Notes under the pieces: generated by a model
Told to the model about the DNA's origin: nothing
The model's database searches: none
Seen by the model: the letters and a program-made list of their open reading frames with translations, nothing else
Shown here: positions 5,625 through 5,710 of the stretch, piece after piece
How the letters are laid out: every line of letters begins with the position of its first letter
Numbering within the stretch: position 1 is the first letter of the stretch
NCBI GenBank assembly: GCA_015655035.1
Contig: JAATFS010000154.1
Span: forward strand, 1-5,710
DNA length: 5,710 nucleotides
Origin: Lysobacterales bacterium
Lineage (GTDB): Bacteria; Pseudomonadota; Gammaproteobacteria; Xanthomonadales; Xanthomonadaceae
Direction: 5' to 3'
Program-made: the position numbers and the translations under genes

Positions 5625-5652
5625 TTGGTTTCATGTGAAACTACAAAATAAT
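5625..5652 (+). promoter_or_regulatory. Candidate plus-strand promoter for the divergent gene right of the window
   Basis: TTGGTT (5625-5630) is a half-match -35. After 16 bp comes AATAAT (5647-5652), a five-of-six match to the -10 consensus in an AT-rich patch that stands out here. The transcript would start near 5659 and run rightward off the window. The 14-bp palindrome lies entirely between and across these elements, so a bound regulator would block the polymerase. Confidence 0.42.
5628..5641. promoter_or_regulatory. Palindromic operator candidate for the MarR regulator
   Basis: GTTTCA and TGAAAC are perfect 6-bp inverted arms with a 2-bp centre. The size and symmetry are usual for MarR dimer sites. 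The palindrome is centred about 30 bp upstream of the MarR start codon and inside the candidate rightward promoter. Autoregulation with control of the divergent gene is the standard MarR arrangement. The binding itself is inference. Confidence 0.55.
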
Positions 5653-5668
5653 CGGGTGGCGGTGCATT

Positions 5669-5705
5669 CTCGCGGGTCTTTCGCCATCGCGCATAGCCCC
5701 GCGAG
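5669..5705 (+). repeat. Inverted repeat in the presumed leader of the divergent gene
   Basis: CTCGCGGG (5669-5676) and CCCGCGAG (5698-5705) are perfect 8-bp complements separated by 21 nt. If the rightward promoter starts near 5659, the hairpin would form at the very 5' end of that mRNA. No start codon with a ribosome binding site for the next gene is visible before the window ends. Confidence 0.4.
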
Positions 5706-5710
5706 CAATC

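Overview
This window most resembles the chromosome of a xanthomonad (Gammaproteobacteria, Xanthomonas or a close relative). It is GC-rich. The tryptophan 2,3-dioxygenase (TDO) matches my memory of the X. campestris enzyme closely enough that every active-site residue falls on the same residue number. It differs at many surface positions and at the C-terminus, so I would not name a species. Everything here looks like ordinary chromosomal housekeeping or catabolic DNA. I see no mobile element, CRISPR array, tRNA or rRNA.

Layout, left to right. (1) Minus strand, 1-1540: the two E1 subunits of a heterotetrameric 2-oxo acid dehydrogenase complex. E1-alpha (452-1540) is complete. E1-beta (from 375, running off the left edge) is partial. 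(2) 1541-1811: a divergent intergenic region, AT-richer near the E1 side, with several overlapping dyads. (3) Plus strand, 1812-2684: tryptophan 2,3-dioxygenase (kynA). (4) 2685-2892: a G/T-rich spacer with a compact dyad, a leader hairpin and a clear ribosome binding site. (5) Plus strand, 2893-5011: a two-gene operon of a proton-coupled oligopeptide transporter (POT/PTR2) and a thioredoxin-fold lipoprotein. The second gene's Shine-Dalgarno sequence abuts the first gene's stop codon. (6) 5012-5113: a very GC-rich convergent spacer with a 9-bp perfect stem. (7) Minus strand, 5114-5605: a MarR-family regulator. (8) 5606-5710: a divergent promoter region with a 14-bp palindromic operator candidate inside a plausible plus-strand promoter. 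The gene that promoter serves begins beyond the window.

Functional reading (inference): most of the genes fit amino-acid and peptide use. The transporter imports di- and tripeptides. TDO opens the indole ring of tryptophan to start the kynurenine pathway. The E1 pair feeds 2-oxo acids into acyl-CoA. The MarR regulator probably controls itself and the divergent neighbour. In xanthomonads I would expect that neighbour to be an aromatic amino-acid catabolic gene such as hppD, but this window cannot show it.

I did not find an undescribed system. The observations most worth checking are the MarR operator/promoter overlap, the dyad cluster between the E1 operon and kynA, and the transporter-lipoprotein coupling.
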